Positions 23,077 to 31,256 of a stretch of 64,000 bases of DNA are shown here, piece by piece. The position numbers and the translations under genes were made by a program. The DNA comes from Paraglaciecola sp. MB-3u-78. GTDB taxonomy: Bacteria > Pseudomonadota > Gammaproteobacteria > Enterobacterales > Alteromonadaceae. The stretch is taken from assembly GCF_002835935.1 (NCBI RefSeq), contig NZ_PJCF01000006.1:372001-436000 (forward strand), given 5' to 3'. The stretch's first letter is position 1. Each line of letters starts with the position of its first letter. The notes under the pieces were generated by a model. That model searched no databases. It was not told the origin of the DNA and was given only the letters and a program-made list of their open reading frames with translations.

Positions 23077-23535
23077 ATGCAATATTGGTTATTTAAAACA
23101 GAGCCAGATGCGTTCAGTATTGATGATTTGGCCAACATTCCAAATCAAACTGAGCATTGGGATGGCATTCGTAACTATCAGGCGCGCAATTTTTTACGAG
23201 ATGAAGTAAAGTTAGGTGATCAAGTTTTTATTTATCATTCTAGCTGTAAATATGTAGGTATAGTCGGTTTGGCTGAAGTAGTAAAAGAAGGCTATGTTGA
23301 CCACACACAATTTGATCCAGACAGTAAATATTATGACCCAAAATCACCCGAAGACAAGCCACGATGGATGATGGTTGACATTCAATTCAAGCAAAAGTTT
23401 TCACAAATATTATCTCTTAAAGAGATAAAAAACATGCCAGAAATTACTGAGATAGGACTGGTTAAAAAAGGCCATAGATTATCTATTATGCCGGTTAAGC
23501 AGACTGAGTTTCGGTGGTTACTTGGAAAATGCTAA
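23077..23535 (+). CDS. EVE domain protein
   Basis: A single-domain protein of 152 residues of the EVE/PUA-like superfamily, structurally related to readers of modified nucleic-acid bases. Family features are the start MQYWLFKTEPDAFSIDDL, WDGIRNYQARNFLRD, LGDQVFIYHSSCKYVGIVGLAEV and the end RLSIMPVKQTEFRWLL. The natural ligand of bacterial stand-alone EVE proteins is not settled. A role in modified-DNA or RNA recognition is inference. It stands alone, convergent with the DUF885 gene. Confidence 0.9.
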   Translation: MQYWLFKTEPDAFSIDDLANIPNQTEHWDGIRNYQARNFLRDEVKLGDQVFIYHSSCKYVGIVGLAEVVKEGYVDHTQFDPDSKYYDPKSPEDKPRWMMVDIQFKQKFSQILSLKEIKNMPEITEIGLVKKGHRLSIMPVKQTEFRWLLGKC

Positions 23536-23698
23536 AGGTGACATTATTCGCTATCAATGGGATCCTCCGTCTCTTGTGATGCTTGGATTTTGCCTTTGTT
23601 GGCGACTAAGTTGCGACAGGCAGCAACAAAGCCGTCGACTGAGTTTTCACACCAAATTCAATTATCTAAAGCCTTATAAAAATGAAGGGGGAATTAGC

Positions 23699-25438
23699 CT
23701 ATTGTTGTTGAATAAATTGTTGAATATTTGCTTCCAATACAGATAAAGGAACAGACCCATGTTTAAGTACCGCATGATGAAATGCGCGTAAATCAAACTG
23801 CTCACCTAAGGCAACTTCGGTCTGTTTCCGTAGTTTTTTTATTGTTAACTCGCCAATTTTGTATGATAAAGCTTGGGCTGGCCACGAAATATAACGGTCA
23901 ATTTCTGTTTTGACGTTATGCTCAGACAAGGCTGTGTTTTCTAGCATAAAATCTATCGCTTTTTGTCTTGACCAGCCCTTTATATGCATGCCGGTATCTA
24001 CCACTAAGCGACAAGCTCGCCACATTTCATAGCTCAAACGGCCAAATTCATCGTAGGGATCGTTATACATTCCTACTTCTTTACCCAAAAACTCCGAATA
24101 TAATCCCCAGCCCTCACCAAATGCTGAAATATAGGTATAACGTCTTACTTCTGGCAGCTCTGTCATTTCTCGAGATAAGGAAATCTGAAGATGGTGGCCT
24201 GGAACTGCTTCATGCAAAGTTAAAGCTGTGAGTGCGTATAGAGGTCGTTTATCTAGGGCGTAGGTGTTGACCCAGTAGTAGCCGGGTTGGCTGTCGTTAG
24301 TTGGGGAGATGTAACGACCTGTTGTATATTTAGGTGCGATATTTTCGGGCACTGGTTCTACGCCGTATGGAGTCCGAGGTAAATAGTTAAACAGTTGGGG
24401 TAGCTTGGCATCCATCTTTTTAGCGATATATGAAGCTTGTTTAATCAGCTCATCTGCTGTTTGAGCATAAAACTTTTTGTCAGTTCGTAAATATTGGATG
24501 AACTGGTTGATGTTACCTTTGTATTCCAATTGATCGACGACAGTCTGCATCTCGCTGCGAATACGTTTAACCTCATCAAGGCCTAAGGAGTGAATATCAT
24601 CCACCGACATCTGGGTTGTAGTATAAAAATCACTACGATTTTGATAGTAGTCTGAACCGTTTGGTAAAGACTTAGCTGCAATATTCGTTTTACTCTTCGG
24701 AATATATTCAGTAATTAGAAAATCATAAAATTTTTGGTAAGCACTAAAAATCTGGTTAGCAATGATTAAACTAGCTTGCTCACCTAATTTTTGTTGTTGG
24801 ATGGAGTCAACGTTAGCTCCCTGCAAATTTTGAAAGGGTGTGTAAAATATACTGTCTTCGGGTGAGTCATGTATAAAGGCTTTGACCGAATCTTCGAAAC
24901 CTTGCAGCACCACCTTAGGTTGAATGAATCCGCTTTGTATACCTTTTCTCATCCAATTAATCTGTTGCTCAAAATAAGATGGAAACTGTTCAAGGCGAGC
25001 TAGGTAATTTTGATAATCCCCTAAGGTTTCAAAACGGCTAGAGCGAGGTAAAAAAGCTAAACTACTATGGAAGCTGGATTCTGATGTAAGCGGCATATAA
25101 TGCGCATTAAAGCGGTATTGATCTATATGGTTTTGCAAATTCCTTTGTTGAATTAACAAGCTAATTTGCTCAGTTCTATTTAATTCGGTTTTATCTATAA
25201 GAGATAGCTTTTTTAAAAAAGCCCGAAATTGGGAGTCTTGTTTCTCCAGCGCATCAGGTGAAACGTCAGCAAGTTTATTATCAAAATCATGTACGCCTTG
25301 GCTTGTTGCTAATATAGGACTAATGGATAAATTATATTGCCAAATTTCATCAAGCAATGGCTGTAACTTAGCTGATCCTGTGGCAGAACATACATAGGAA
25401 AAAAGACTCAATATTAATAAACCGCAAAACTTTTTCAT
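23699..25438 (-). CDS. Exported DUF885 family protein (putative metallopeptidase)
   Basis: A 579-residue protein with an N-terminal signal sequence (MKKFCGLLILSLFSYVCSA). The DUF885 signature LHEAVPGHHLQIS, a candidate metal site (HE..xxHH), is followed by AFGEGWGLYSEFLG, a downstream Glu-containing motif that resembles zinc peptidases. Length matches the family (about 580-600). Substrates are unknown for most members, so peptidase activity is inferred. The ATG at 25438 gives a typical signal peptide. The DUF1820 gene lies 25 bp upstream on the same strand, so the two may be one transcript. Confidence 0.88.
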   Translation of the reverse strand: MKKFCGLLILSLFSYVCSATGSAKLQPLLDEIWQYNLSISPILATSQGVHDFDNKLADVSPDALEKQDSQFRAFLKKLSLIDKTELNRTEQISLLIQQRNLQNHIDQYRFNAHYMPLTSESSFHSSLAFLPRSSRFETLGDYQNYLARLEQFPSYFEQQINWMRKGIQSGFIQPKVVLQGFEDSVKAFIHDSPEDSIFYTPFQNLQGANVDSIQQQKLGEQASLIIANQIFSAYQKFYDFLITEYIPKSKTNIAAKSLPNGSDYYQNRSDFYTTTQMSVDDIHSLGLDEVKRIRSEMQTVVDQLEYKGNINQFIQYLRTDKKFYAQTADELIKQASYIAKKMDAKLPQLFNYLPRTPYGVEPVPENIAPKYTTGRYISPTNDSQPGYYWVNTYALDKRPLYALTALTLHEAVPGHHLQISLSREMTELPEVRRYTYISAFGEGWGLYSEFLGKEVGMYNDPYDEFGRLSYEMWRACRLVVDTGMHIKGWSRQKAIDFMLENTALSEHNVKTEIDRYISWPAQALSYKIGELTIKKLRKQTEVALGEQFDLRAFHHAVLKHGSVPLSVLEANIQQFIQQQ

Positions 25439-25463
25439 ACTTCTACCCTAGTGTGATGGAACT

Positions 25464-25796
25464 CTATTTAAGTGTATTTTTAGGCGTATAAATTGGAGTA
25501 GGAAAAGCCATTACCTTATCCGATAATGCAGTAATTTTTGAAGTGCCTTGTTTCTTCACTTCATCAATACGTAACACGCTGTGCATTGGTACGTATGTGC
25601 GCGTGACGTCAGCAAACTCATCTTTTAGCTTTTCGTGGCTAGGATCCAATACTAAACTAGTGTGGGTATCCCAAACAAAATCACCTATTTCGATAAATCC
25701 AAACATACTTCCTTGGCAAACTTCTCGCACATACAGTTCATAACGTTCGCCATTAGCGATAAATTGGATGCGAAACAAATGTTTTTCACTGGACAT
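25464..25796 (-). CDS. DUF1820 family protein
   Basis: A 110-residue soluble protein of the DUF1820 family, recognised from LFRIQFIANGERYELYVREVCQGSMFGFIEIGDFVW and the C-terminal TYVPMHSVLRIDEVKKQGTSKI. Function is unknown. No signal peptide or membrane helix is seen. It is followed 25 bp later by the DUF885 gene on the same strand. Confidence 0.85.
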   Translation of the reverse strand: MSSEKHLFRIQFIANGERYELYVREVCQGSMFGFIEIGDFVWDTHTSLVLDPSHEKLKDEFADVTRTYVPMHSVLRIDEVKKQGTSKITALSDKVMAFPTPIYTPKNTLK

Positions 25797-26005
25797 AATA
25801 ACTACTCAATATATTAGGCTACTTTCCCCGTTACAATGAACAAGGCTATAAATAGGGATGTTACAAGTTACTTATCAATGGAGATGGTCTGACTAATAGC
25901 AAGGCTAACAAAGGCTTGTTCTGGGATATTTTTATCGACCAGTGACTTTATGTGCAATTTATTAATAATAAATAATCCATGTAAGTTGGCCGTTAAATAA
26001 CTGAA

Positions 26006-26581
26006 TTATTGTTTGGCGGCTAAAGGGCCTAATAAAGCCTGAGTGGCTAGTTGTAATTCATCTGTATCACCAGCCAAAATAGCATTAACGGCGAAACCTT
26101 GAACGTAACTGGTCAGCTGCAGTGCAGTTGATTCTATATTAATATGAGTGTGCACTTGTCCTAAACCTTGGGCTTTTTCTAAACAACCAATAAAGTCTAA
26201 TTGTAATCGGTCAAGATAGTGGCGGCCAATTTCTTGTATTTTTTGGTCATTAAAACCTAATTCGGCAATACAGTTTATTAACAAGCACCCTTTGCCTTTG
26301 ATATGTACAAGGTAGTTAGCAAAAAATGCACTAATAGAATCAAGACCTTTTTTAGACTCTAAATGTTGCATGACCTTGTTTAGATGAGCGGTTTGATAGT
26401 GCTTTAGCACCATGTAAAGAAAAGTTTGTTTACTGCCAAATTCGATATAAAATCCTCTTCTGTTAAAGTCGGTTCTGGCTATGATTTCATCCATAATGGC
26501 ACCGTTATAACCATGTTCCAAAAATACATCAATGGCTTGGCTTAACACAGCATCAAGGTTGTATTGGGCTTTACGTGGCAT
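26006..26581 (-). CDS. TetR/AcrR family transcriptional regulator
   Basis: A one-domain repressor-type regulator of about 191 residues. The helix-turn-helix occupies roughly residues 8-50 (AVLSQAIDVFLEHGYNGAIMDEIIARTDFNRRGFYIEFGSKQTFLYMVL), typical of the family although the usual final YYHF is replaced by YIEF. The C-terminal region is an all-helical ligand-binding domain. ATG 26581 is preferred over the TTG at 26590. Upstream, TTGACAGA (26597-26604) and TCTGTCAA (26640-26647) are inverted copies that could be operator half-sites, although they are 35 bp apart. No intact divergent target gene remains because IS debris follows. Confidence 0.85.
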   Translation of the reverse strand: MPRKAQYNLDAVLSQAIDVFLEHGYNGAIMDEIIARTDFNRRGFYIEFGSKQTFLYMVLKHYQTAHLNKVMQHLESKKGLDSISAFFANYLVHIKGKGCLLINCIAELGFNDQKIQEIGRHYLDRLQLDFIGCLEKAQGLGQVHTHINIESTALQLTSYVQGFAVNAILAGDTDELQLATQALLGPLAAKQ

Positions 26582-26590
26582 AGTTATCAA

Positions 26591-26866
26591 CTGACCTTGA
26601 CAGAATAAGTGTTCTTAACAGGTTAGACGAGTTAAATTATCTGTCAATGTTGTATAGGTAAAATAAAGCGTCAATTTTTTATAAAATGAAAATGCTTCTT
26701 GCCTAATTTTTTTTCGTTTACCAGTATATTATATCTTTGAGGGAGTGAAAGTCGGCTATTTTTCATCTATTAATCAGCTGTTTCCAAGTAATTCAGAATT
26801 TAGAACAAGCGCTTCCCGCTGTTGTGCAAACCAGCTCTGAATATTGCTTATGATGATGAACGGCTT
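26591..26866. other. Gene-free spacer between tetR and IS debris
   Basis: It holds the presumed tetR promoter, the inverted TTGACAGA/TCTGTCAA pair, and a stretch of about 38 bp at 26650-26687 that recurs with a few changes at 32500-32536. No gene is seen. Confidence 0.5.
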
Positions 26867-26980
26867 TTATTCAAACAGACTTATCTGAGGCGGTGCTCGA
26901 CTTTGTGGGGGCAATAATTCAACGACTTCGTCATTTTTTGTATTCAGGTGACTGAGTATCTTTTGGATCACCAATGGATG

Positions 26981-27054
26981 TTCATTAGACACATCCCTGT
27001 GTCTAACCCTACGGGCAGCATTCGCTGTGCAAATCGGCTTTCCTGCCGATTTGT
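26981..27054 (+). repeat. Palindromic element copy 1 inside the IS91-type transposase
   Basis: Consists of a hairpin AGACACATCCCTGTGTCT, the segment ACCCTACGGGCAGC, and a terminal hairpin AAATCGGC...GCCGATTT. It splits the transposase between codons for ESI and PLVIQKIL. The reading frame continues through it, adding about 25 residues. Confidence 0.6.
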
Positions 27055-27640
27055 CAATGCTCTCTATAACCTCCCACCACCGCATTGCTCACAGGTTTCA
27101 ATGTCGATGTTAAAAACCCGTTTAAGTCTTTGCGCCCAGGTCATCGACTGGTGCTTTTGTGTCCGTATTTTTTCCTGCCCTGTCGGCAATGCTTGTTTAG
27201 CCTTATTTCTTAAGGCTGGTGTTATTGCCAACCTTTTTTCTGATACCCCAGAGCGGGACTCTCTTCAAAATAAGTAATGGCACAGTCTTTCGAGTTTACC
27301 CCTATCCTGTGCATTGCTCATGACACCTGCATTGAGACTGAAGCCTGCCATATTTGATGCACAGCCTGACGCAAGCCCCTGCTCTTCCATAGGTGCAATG
27401 GTTTGCAAGGTAAAGACCTTTCGTCCTTGCTGTTTGCCTGTAGCGATGCGATAAGTAATGGAATACCCGTGAATTTGCAACATCGGATCGTCTTCCAGCC
27501 CATCCAAAGCCAGGTAGTCATTGTCATCATCCCTCACTAATAAGCCCTCGCGCTCAAGAAAACCAGCCACACGTTGGCTAATGTGGTGAGTAAGACTATT
27601 CAGTTCACTTTTTGTCGGGGTTTTTATCGGGTGACCAATT

Positions 27641-27777
27641 CATCGGGAATGAATTTATTCATTACATCCATGTAATTCACCCTACGGGCCAGCAGAGCTG
27701 TTGCTGTTTATTCCAGATAAACAGGCTGGACAACCAAAGCTTGCCCGTAGGATGAGAAATAGGGATGTTTCTCATCT
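27641..27777. repeat. Palindromic element copies 2a/2b, inverted pair
   Basis: Two arms in opposite orientation meet at CTGTTTATTCCAGATAAACAG. Each arm carries an ACATCC-containing hairpin (ATTACATCCATGTAAT and GAGAAATAGGGATGTTTCTC) next to the shared CC(C/T)ACGGGC-type segment (ACCCTACGGGC and GCCCGTAGGAT). It interrupts the transposase between NYGKTR and HPIKTPTKSEL. Confidence 0.6.
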
Positions 27778-27830
27778 AAACGCGTTTTGCCATAGTTATC
27801 TTCGGCATATACACCATCGAGGTAGAGCAT

Positions 27831-27906
27831 ATGATAAATCGGCAGGATAGTCGATTTACACAGCCAGCGGCTGCCCGAAGGCGTGTTGCACAGGGGGGTG
27901 CTTCAT
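27831..27906. repeat. Palindromic element copy 3
   Basis: On the minus strand it reads CACCCCCCTGTG, CGGGCAGC..GCTGTG, then AAATCGAC..GCCGATTT, closely paralleling copy 1. It lies between the transposase residues IHFH and MLYLDGVY. Confidence 0.6.
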
Positions 27907-27925
27907 GAAAATGGATATTTAAATT

Positions 27926-28000
27926 ACTTCGGGCGTCCTGCCCTTCGCCCCTCCGAGGCCAGCGTCCGGCTGTTCAAAATAGCTCCCGGCAATTTTGTCA
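27926..28000. repeat. GC-rich palindromic insertion in the transposase
   Basis: About 73-75 bp, much more GC-rich than its surroundings, with CTTCGGGCGTCCTGCCCTTC and GAGCTATTTTGAACAGCC-type sequence (minus strand). It separates RFGSAL from NLNIHFH and shifts the frame by one base. It is distinct in sequence from copies 1-3. Confidence 0.5.
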
Positions 28001-28582
28001 GCGCTGAGCCAAATCGTTGGATCAGTGTTACCGCACCCGTTTGTGCAGTCTGTTTGTTGTAGCCTGCTTTTTTAGTGATATGTGTGGCAAGTGTGCGATA
28101 GACAATACCCAGTACTTTTCCCATGATGCGAGGATAACTGGCAAACAAAAATCTAAGTTGAAAAGGGAAGCTCAATACCCATTGCCTAATGGGCTCATGG
28201 GGCAACACATCATCAACCAGCAATGCGGCGCTTTATGCCATTCGCCACGCACCACAGCTGGGTCTGGCAGACCACGACTAGAATCCTCTGCGTTTACAAC
28301 TGAATGCAACCAGGTGCTCATGATGACAATCTTCACAACGTACTCGCAAAAAGCCATATTCCAAACGAGCGCACTTGAGGTAAGCTTCAAATTCTGACCG
28401 CACATACTTGGGTAAATCTTTATCTTGTTGTCCCATGTGGGTCAGAAACAGGGGGTAATATTTTTCAATAATTTGATAAAGAAGGGTTTGTTCTGGTTTA
28501 TGACGTTCATACTTTACCGTCCCCTCTCTTCTGGCATCCTTTACACGTGACATACACCACTCCAAACCACTGATGTTTTATT

Positions 28583-29613
28583 GCTCTGTTTGGCTTAGAT
28601 GTTGTTATTGAATAAAAGCACTGTATATAGCTTTCATTAACAAGGCTAACATCCATGAATAAAGCAGATATTAGAGCGTTAGAAGCGCAGCTCACCGAGT
28701 TGCCTCATATCCAAAAAAACATTTTCTCAGTTTGTTATCACAATTTATTGATTCTTAGGTTGCATCCATCTTAGATAGCTCGTCAGACATCACATGTTGC
28801 CGTCACTGTACTCGCCCACAAATTAAGAAATGGGGTAAATCAGCCGGTCTTCAACGTTATAAATGCAAAAATACCGAGTGTGGTAAGACATTTAATGCGC
28901 TTACGGGTACTGTTTTATCTGGCCTTCGTCAAAAAGACAAATGGTTTGATTATCTCCAGTGTATGTTCGACAGCTTACCTCTGAGAAAAGCAGCACAGAG
29001 AGTGAATATAGATTTAACCACTGCATTTAGATGGCGACATCGCTTTCTAACAGCCCCAACCAAGATACAAACTAAGAATGTTTCGGGGATCGTTGAGGCA
29101 GTTGAAACCTTCTTTCTTGAGTCATTTAAGGGTAAACGTAACATTGAGCACAGAAAGCGTGGGTAAAAGGGAGAAGGAAAAAAGTCAAAGAAGGAAGATA
29201 AAATATCAGTGTTAATTGTGAGAGACCGAAACGGACAAGTATGCGATTTTGTATTAGACGAGTTAAGTAAAGAGCATATCCAAGGTCACCTCAAGCCAAT
29301 AATTGATAGTGATGCTGTACTTTGTACAGACGGCGCAAGTTGGTATAAAACGTTTGCTAAGCAAGAAAATATCGCTCACCGAAGATTGATAACATTAGAT
29401 AAACAGCGAGTGATAGGTAAAGAGTTCCATATTCAAAACGTAAACAATTACATATCGAGGCTAAAAACATGGATTGTCCAGTTTAACGGTGTTGGAACCG
29501 ATTATCTGGCCCATTACCTTGGTTGGAGGAGATTGTTTGAAACATAAGAAGTTTCAACATGTAATTAGTTGAAACTGGCTATGGGAATTAACAGTAGTTA
29601 ACCCAAACAGCGC
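28583..29613 (+). mobile_element. IS1595-type (ISXO2-like) insertion sequence, decayed
   Basis: The ends are imperfect inverted repeats: GCTCTGTTTGGCTTAGATG on the left (from 28583) and the complement of GCGCTGTTTGGGTTAACTA on the right (to 29613), giving an element of about 1031 bp around the transposase remnant. No matching 8-bp target duplication is visible. It abuts the start of the IS91-type transposase. Confidence 0.7.
28655..29547 (+). pseudogene. IS1595-type transposase remnant
   Basis: The start MNKADIRALEAQLTELPHIQ is followed by a frameshift around 28.72 kb and a TAG at 28757. The zinc-ribbon region then continues (CCRHCTRPQIKKWGKSAGLQRYKC, CGKTFNALTGT), with the helical domain and the DDE-type core after it. 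The core has GIVEAVETFFLESFKGKR, where the family has EADETFF, so the first catalytic Asp is Val. Next comes an in-frame TAA at 29164-29166, then LCTDGASWYKTFAK and FHIQNVNNYISRLKTW...YLGWRRLFE. Several lesions make it inactive. Confidence 0.85.
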
Positions 29614-29680
29614 CCCTGAAATAGTGTCTCAATGTGCGCATGACAAACGGGCGCAATAAAATCATCAAAAATGATGGACT

Positions 29681-30199
29681 TCAATCTGGCCCCAGCTTGT
29701 GCAAGTCCTTATCCAGCATTGCACTTAACAACACTTCTCCCTCGGCATTCACGCGAAACTCACCATATTCTGCCGCGTTATATAATTCTGCCGCACCCTC
29801 GGCAAAAAAGAAGGCGTTGGTGGCAAACTTAATTTTGCCATCACGAACACGATAATACAGTTTCAGTTGGTCAGGTTGTAATACTTGCTCAGTATCTAGG
29901 CCAACAAAAGAAGCGACACTTTGTTGATCGAGTTTGACTACCACAAAGCTATGTGTAGATTCGGCGTCCGCGCCCCATAATTCACTAGACTCCATTTTAG
30001 ATAATGCCTCATATATGGCGTCAGCGAGTTCAAAGCGTAAGGCCATATAATCCCCTTGCATAAGTGAGCGCGGATCTACAGGCGCGAGTTTCAGTTTGAC
30101 AATTTGGCCCTTAGACAAATGTTGCTCTTTAACCACAATGGACCAATTCATTAGCCCCAGGATCAGCATTAAACCCAATACTGCAATGACTTTATTCAT
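29681..30199 (-). CDS. GDYXXLXY family membrane-anchored protein
   Basis: A 172-residue protein with an N-terminal membrane anchor or signal sequence (MNKVIAVLGLMLILGLMNWSIVV), then the family motif GDYMALRF in the context LAPVDPRSLMQGDYMALRFEL. The rest is predicted extracytoplasmic. It overlaps the DUF4401 gene by 8 bp and is the last gene of a three-gene operon that travels together in many proteobacteria. Function unknown. Confidence 0.88.
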   Translation of the reverse strand: MNKVIAVLGLMLILGLMNWSIVVKEQHLSKGQIVKLKLAPVDPRSLMQGDYMALRFELADAIYEALSKMESSELWGADAESTHSFVVVKLDQQSVASFVGLDTEQVLQPDQLKLYYRVRDGKIKFATNAFFFAEGAAELYNAAEYGEFRVNAEGEVLLSAMLDKDLHKLGPD

Positions 30200-31256
30200 G
30201 GCTATGCCCTCCTTTTAGCCACCACAGGGCAAACAACTTACTAAATAGCAATAGAATCACGCCCAATATCAACAGACTAAGAGATTTTTGGGTCAGGCTG
30301 AGCTCAAGTGAATAATAGTATTTTGCAATATAAAATAGACCTGATAAGACACCCAGCCCCAGCAACACACGATGACTGGCAGCAAAACCGAGCACCATGA
30401 TCAACATAGCAACGGCGAGGCCTGCAGCTTGCATCGACGCCAAACCAATAAACAAGGTTGCCACTAGCGTGATAATGGCAGGTGTTGAGTGTGTGTTGAC
30501 TTGGTAACGTTGCAACAAGTGCCATGCTAAATACAGCAAAATCAAACAATTCAGCCCTTCATCTAACCAAGCAGAGAGCATAAGGTGGCTTGTTTGTGGT
30601 GCCTGTCCTTGCTCCATCCACAGCCAATCCAGGGTGTTAGCACTTTTGATCATAATCATCGCAATTGTTAGGCCGTAAGCAATGGCTTTAAGTCTTTGAA
30701 AATGTTGTTTAAAGCTAAATTCACGTAGCCATAACCAAGTACAAATAAACATCAAAATGCTGCTAAACAAAGCCGCTATCGACCACAGTGCCATCACCAC
30801 ACTCAAGGCGTACGCCGCAAAGAAGCTGGAAAACACCCGATGTAAAAAACTCGGCATAAGCCAAGCCAAAGCCATTTGCAAGAGTGCGCAAGTAAACCAC
30901 AACATCCAGTCAGTGTGGCCAAAGTGCTCAAACAGTGCCCAAGCTAACAAGACTTGACCGTTGAGGCTGACAGCCAATCCGAGATGTTCAAAAAATTGCG
31001 ATTTTGGTGCACGCAATATAAAATATGCGCTAAATAATAATCCCGTTCCTATTACTGCTCTGGTTACAACACTGTCCATTAAATCCATTAAACCAGCGGC
31101 AAAAAAGCCAAAGAAAAATAACGCAGCTAGCCAGCCAGCAAAAGCTAATAATACTTTTATATACCAGGGTGTATGTATTTCGTGATCCAGTTTGACATCA
31201 GCTGGCACAAGCTGTTGTTCGGCTAATTGCTTGATGAACTGTTGGTTGTTTGACAT
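30192..31256 (-). CDS. DUF4401 multi-pass membrane protein
   Basis: A 354-residue inner-membrane protein with about ten hydrophobic segments after a short soluble N-terminus (QQFIKQLAEQQLVPADVKLDHEIHTPWYIKVLLAFAGW). The family and gene order (DUF2157, DUF4401, GDYXXLXY) are recognised. No transport or catalytic motif is visible. Its start overlaps the stop of the DUF2157 gene by one base, indicating translational coupling. Function unknown. Confidence 0.85.
   Translation of the reverse strand: MSNNQQFIKQLAEQQLVPADVKLDHEIHTPWYIKVLLAFAGWLAALFFFGFFAAGLMDLMDSVVTRAVIGTGLLFSAYFILRAPKSQFFEHLGLAVSLNGQVLLAWALFEHFGHTDWMLWFTCALLQMALAWLMPSFLHRVFSSFFAAYALSVVMALWSIAALFSSILMFICTWLWLREFSFKQHFQRLKAIAYGLTIAMIMIKSANTLDWLWMEQGQAPQTSHLMLSAWLDEGLNCLILLYLAWHLLQRYQVNTHSTPAIITLVATLFIGLASMQAAGLAVAMLIMVLGFAASHRVLLGLGVLSGLFYIAKYYYSLELSLTQKSLSLLILGVILLLFSKLFALWWLKGGHSHE

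Larger units (their letters stand above)
26867..28565 (-). pseudogene. IS91-type (Y2) transposase, multiply disrupted
   Basis: Successive fragments line up with an IS91-family transposase. They are an N-terminal part ending in the zinc-binding region CEDCHHEHLVAFSCKRRGF, LLVDDVLPHEPIRQWVLSFPFQLRFL with QTGAVTLIQRFGSAL, the catalytic-site remnant NLNIHFH and HMLYLDGVY, VAGFLEREGLLVRDDDNDYLALDGLEDDPM with YRIATGKQQGRKVFTLQT, MTWAQRLKRVFNIDIETCEQCGG, and VIQKILSHL near the end. The frame is broken by a TAG and TAA near 28.2 kb, other stops, an internal deletion of about 55 codons and four insertions of short palindromic elements listed separately. It cannot make a functional rolling-circle transposase. 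Confidence 0.88.

Noticed and set aside
23522-23746. A 74-codon plus-strand frame after the EVE gene.
   Set aside because: It overlaps the end of both neighbours and has no family resemblance or ribosome-binding site.
26867-28565. Treating the nested palindromes as integron attC sites or a CRISPR array.
   Set aside because: There is no integrase, no regular spacing or unique spacers, and no conserved AAC/GTT core; they behave as scattered insertions.
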